Shown here one piece after another: positions 34,173 through 35,679 of a stretch of DNA of 35,679 bases. The notes under the pieces were generated by a model, which ran no database searches, had not been told where the DNA came from, and worked only from the letters and a program-made list of their open reading frames with translations. A program made the position numbers and the translations under genes. Numbering within the stretch: the first letter of the stretch is position 1; each line of letters starts with the position of its first letter. This DNA is from an uncultured Ectothiorhodospiraceae bacterium. Its GTDB lineage: Bacteria > Pseudomonadota > Gammaproteobacteria > UBA6429 > Thiohalophilaceae. The stretch lies in the NCBI GenBank assembly GCA_947259575.1, contig CAMYMU010000062.1, positions 1 through 35,679 of the forward strand, written 5' to 3'.

Positions 34173-34212
34173 ACGCATTCATATTGACTCTCAAGCTTAT
34201 AAAAAGACAGAT

Positions 34213-35436
34213 ATGCTGGATAATAATATAGCGCTACAGATAAACAGACTTTTGCAATTACTGCTCATTATTGGCACTAGCCTTGTTTCGCTGAGTACAC
34301 CTGCCGCTGAGTGGCGTGGTTTGTTTGCACTTGAGTTTCGTCAGTATCTGCAAGACAAGTTAGATAGTCGTCAATATGACAATTATCTATCGGCTGTGAT
34401 TAATCCAGAGTTTTACCATGCCTGGGATAATAACCGTCATTCACTGACCATATCACCTTTTTATCGATGGGATGAGTATGACGAACAACGTTCGCATGCC
34501 GATATGCGAGAGCTTTACTGGCTATACATTGCCGACAGTTATGAATTCTCCGTTGGCCTGCGCAAGGTGTTTTGGGGGACAACCGAGTCACAACATCTTG
34601 TTGATGTGATTAATCAAACTGACCTGGTCGAAAACCCGGATGGTGAGGATAAGCTGGGGCAGCCAATGCTTGCCAGTTTAGTGTTAACAGACTGGGGGAA
34701 CGTGGAATTGTATGTATTGCCGTATTTTCGTGAGCGGACTTTTCCTGGTAAGCATGGCAGGCTGCGAACCATACCACGGGTTGATACCGAGGAGGCGGCC
34801 TTGTATGAAGATTCAAAACGTAACAAACATATTGACTTGGCCTTGCGTTGGTCGAATACCTTGCAAAGCTGGGATATAGGTCTTTCCTATTTTAATGGAA
34901 CCAATCGTGAGCCCTTACTGGTACCTACTATAAACAGTGAAGGTGAACCCGTATTGCTTCCATTTTATGAACTGATGCAGCAGAGTGGACTGGATATACA
35001 GGGGGCAGAGGGTGCCTTGTTATGGAAAATGGAAGCCATTTACCGGGATACACGAACAACGGATTATTTCGCTTCTACAGCGGGCCTTGAATATACGTTC
35101 GTCAACCCGATAGATTCTGGTATTGATATCAGCGTCCTGGCCGAGTATCTGTATGATGATCGTGGTCCCGATGCGACAAGTCCGTTTGATGATGACGTGA
35201 TGCTGGGCATCAGAATGACCACGACTGACGTGGATCCAACCGAACTGCTGTTTGCGGTCATTGCAGATCGTTCAAGTGAAGCTAGAATCTATCGCCTTGA
35301 GCTGAAACGCCGTATAACAAACCATCTAAAACTGAACCTGGAGGGCATGATATTTTCCAACTTGCAGGAGACAGATCCATTTTTTAGTTTTCAGCAAGAT
35401 GACTATCTGAAGGCGGAACTGGTTTTTTTCTTCTGA
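34213..35436 (+). CDS. Outer-membrane beta-barrel protein (DUF1302-like)
   Basis: A 407-residue exported protein. A hydrophobic stretch at residues 12-32 (LLQLLLIIGTSLVSLSTPAA) looks like a signal peptide. The rest has alternating polar and aromatic residues typical of barrel strands, and it ends in ELVFFF with a C-terminal Phe, the outer-membrane insertion signal. VGLRKVFWGTTESQHLVDVI recalls DUF1302-type proteins, which are often encoded beside LolA-like and MMPL genes; this assignment is from memory of the family. It lies 40 nt after the exporter and is the last gene of the island operon. No strong ribosome binding site is seen. Confidence 0.75.
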   Translation: MLDNNIALQINRLLQLLLIIGTSLVSLSTPAAEWRGLFALEFRQYLQDKLDSRQYDNYLSAVINPEFYHAWDNNRHSLTISPFYRWDEYDEQRSHADMRELYWLYIADSYEFSVGLRKVFWGTTESQHLVDVINQTDLVENPDGEDKLGQPMLASLVLTDWGNVELYVLPYFRERTFPGKHGRLRTIPRVDTEEAALYEDSKRNKHIDLALRWSNTLQSWDIGLSYFNGTNREPLLVPTINSEGEPVLLPFYELMQQSGLDIQGAEGALLWKMEAIYRDTRTTDYFASTAGLEYTFVNPIDSGIDISVLAEYLYDDRGPDATSPFDDDVMLGIRMTTTDVDPTELLFAVIADRSSEARIYRLELKRRITNHLKLNLEGMIFSNLQETDPFFSFQQDDYLKAELVFFF

Positions 35437-35580
35437 GAGTTCGATTCAAGGAATCATAATAATCAGACTGGTGTTTTACTGTATTTCATCATTTTTTGGG
35501 AATAGGAAAAAATTTGAAATGTAGTTAGCACATTTTAAGCACACTCTGAGAAAAGGTTAATATAGTTCACTAAGTTGTCA

Positions 35581-35628
35581 CGCCCTTTCACGGCGGTAAC
35601 AGGGGTTCGACTCCCCTTGGGGACGCCA
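35581..35628 (+). repeat. Right copy of 48-bp direct repeat (tRNA-Glu 3' fragment)
   Basis: An exact copy of 23639-23686, beginning inside the anticodon stem and ending with CCA. The sequence to its left (TAAGTTGTCA) does not continue the tRNA, so it is a fragment and not a gene. The 144 bp before it (35437-35580) hold nothing that I can assign. Confidence 0.9.
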
Positions 35629-35646
35629 ATTTATTAAAGTAAATAC

Positions 35647-35675
35647 AAAGGGTTACGAAAGTAACCCTTTTTTTA
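35647..35675 (+). terminator. Terminator after the right repeat
   Basis: A perfect 10-bp stem, AAAGGGTTAC (35647-35656) with GTAACCCTTT (35661-35670), and a GAAA tetraloop are followed by TTTTA. It resembles the hairpin after the intact tRNA-Glu and was probably the original terminator of the tRNA gene before integration. Confidence 0.85.
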
Positions 35676-35679
35676 TCCC

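Larger units (their letters stand above)
23639..35628 (+). mobile_element. Putative genomic island in tRNA-Glu (no integrase seen)
   Basis: The segment lies between an intact tRNA-Glu gene and an exact 48-bp copy of its 3' end. Inside are seven co-directional genes for fatty acid activation, reduction and amination plus export, unrelated to the housekeeping genes on the left. No integrase, transposase or conjugation gene is visible, so it is either a decayed island, one mobilised in trans, or part of a larger array whose integrase lies to the right. A tandem tRNA-Glu duplication with loss of one 5' half is the alternative. Confidence 0.7.

Noticed and set aside
35581-35628. A second tRNA-Glu gene at the right end
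   Set aside because: Only the 3' 48 nt are present; the acceptor 5' strand, D arm and half of the anticodon stem are missing to the left.

Overview
This window looks like a chromosome segment from a free-living gammaproteobacterium with moderate GC, plausibly marine or halotolerant. The evidence is indirect: glnS sits directly after gltX, the tRNAs encode their own CCA ends, there is an Mrp-type cation/proton antiporter cluster, and there is a sucrose-synthesis cluster of the kind found in halotolerant methanotrophs and ammonia oxidisers. No species can be named from the sequence alone.

Positions 1-4284 (minus strand) hold an Mrp (multisubunit Na+/H+ antiporter) operon in the order E-F-G-(DUF4040+MbhE-like)-B-C-D, followed by a second D/A-like subunit that runs off the left edge. 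About 600 bp of mostly non-coding DNA follows, with three hairpins, the last a good terminator. Then come a sensor-less membrane methyl-accepting protein and a STAS protein (plus strand), facing an Hpt protein and a GH100 neutral invertase (minus strand). Positions 8257-12225 carry a PfkB sugar kinase, a sucrose-phosphate synthase whose C-terminal phosphatase-like domain has lost its nucleophilic Asp, and a stand-alone phosphatase that keeps it. With the invertase this is a complete sucrose make-and-break module. It is followed by the oxidative pentose phosphate genes pgl, zwf and gnd, so hexose phosphate can go either to sucrose or to NADPH.

Positions 15591-19743 encode a DUF374 acyltransferase-like protein and, divergently, a cytochrome P450 followed by a fatty acyl-AMP ligase fused to an acyl carrier domain. 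This pair probably oxidises a carrier-bound fatty acid. Housekeeping genes follow: gltX, glnS, tRNA-Ala(GGC) behind a near-consensus promoter, a small membrane protein, and tRNA-Glu(TTC).

The most striking part is 23639-35628. The last 48 bp of tRNA-Glu are repeated exactly at the far end, so this roughly 12-kb stretch looks like a genomic island integrated in the tRNA gene, although it carries no visible integrase. It holds one seven-gene, same-strand unit: a fatty acyl-AMP ligase; a fusion of a class III aminotransferase with a cyanobacterial-type acyl-ACP reductase; a second AMP-forming ligase; a DltC-like carrier protein; a LolA-like periplasmic protein; an RND/MMPL exporter; and an outer-membrane barrel protein. 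Read together, the genes suggest activation of a fatty acid, loading on a carrier, reduction to a fatty aldehyde, transamination to a long-chain amine, possibly further acylation, and export towards the outer membrane. The logic resembles the fatty-amine arm of tambjamine biosynthesis, but with a different reductase family and domain arrangement and without pyrrole genes. I regard it as the best candidate for an undescribed system here.
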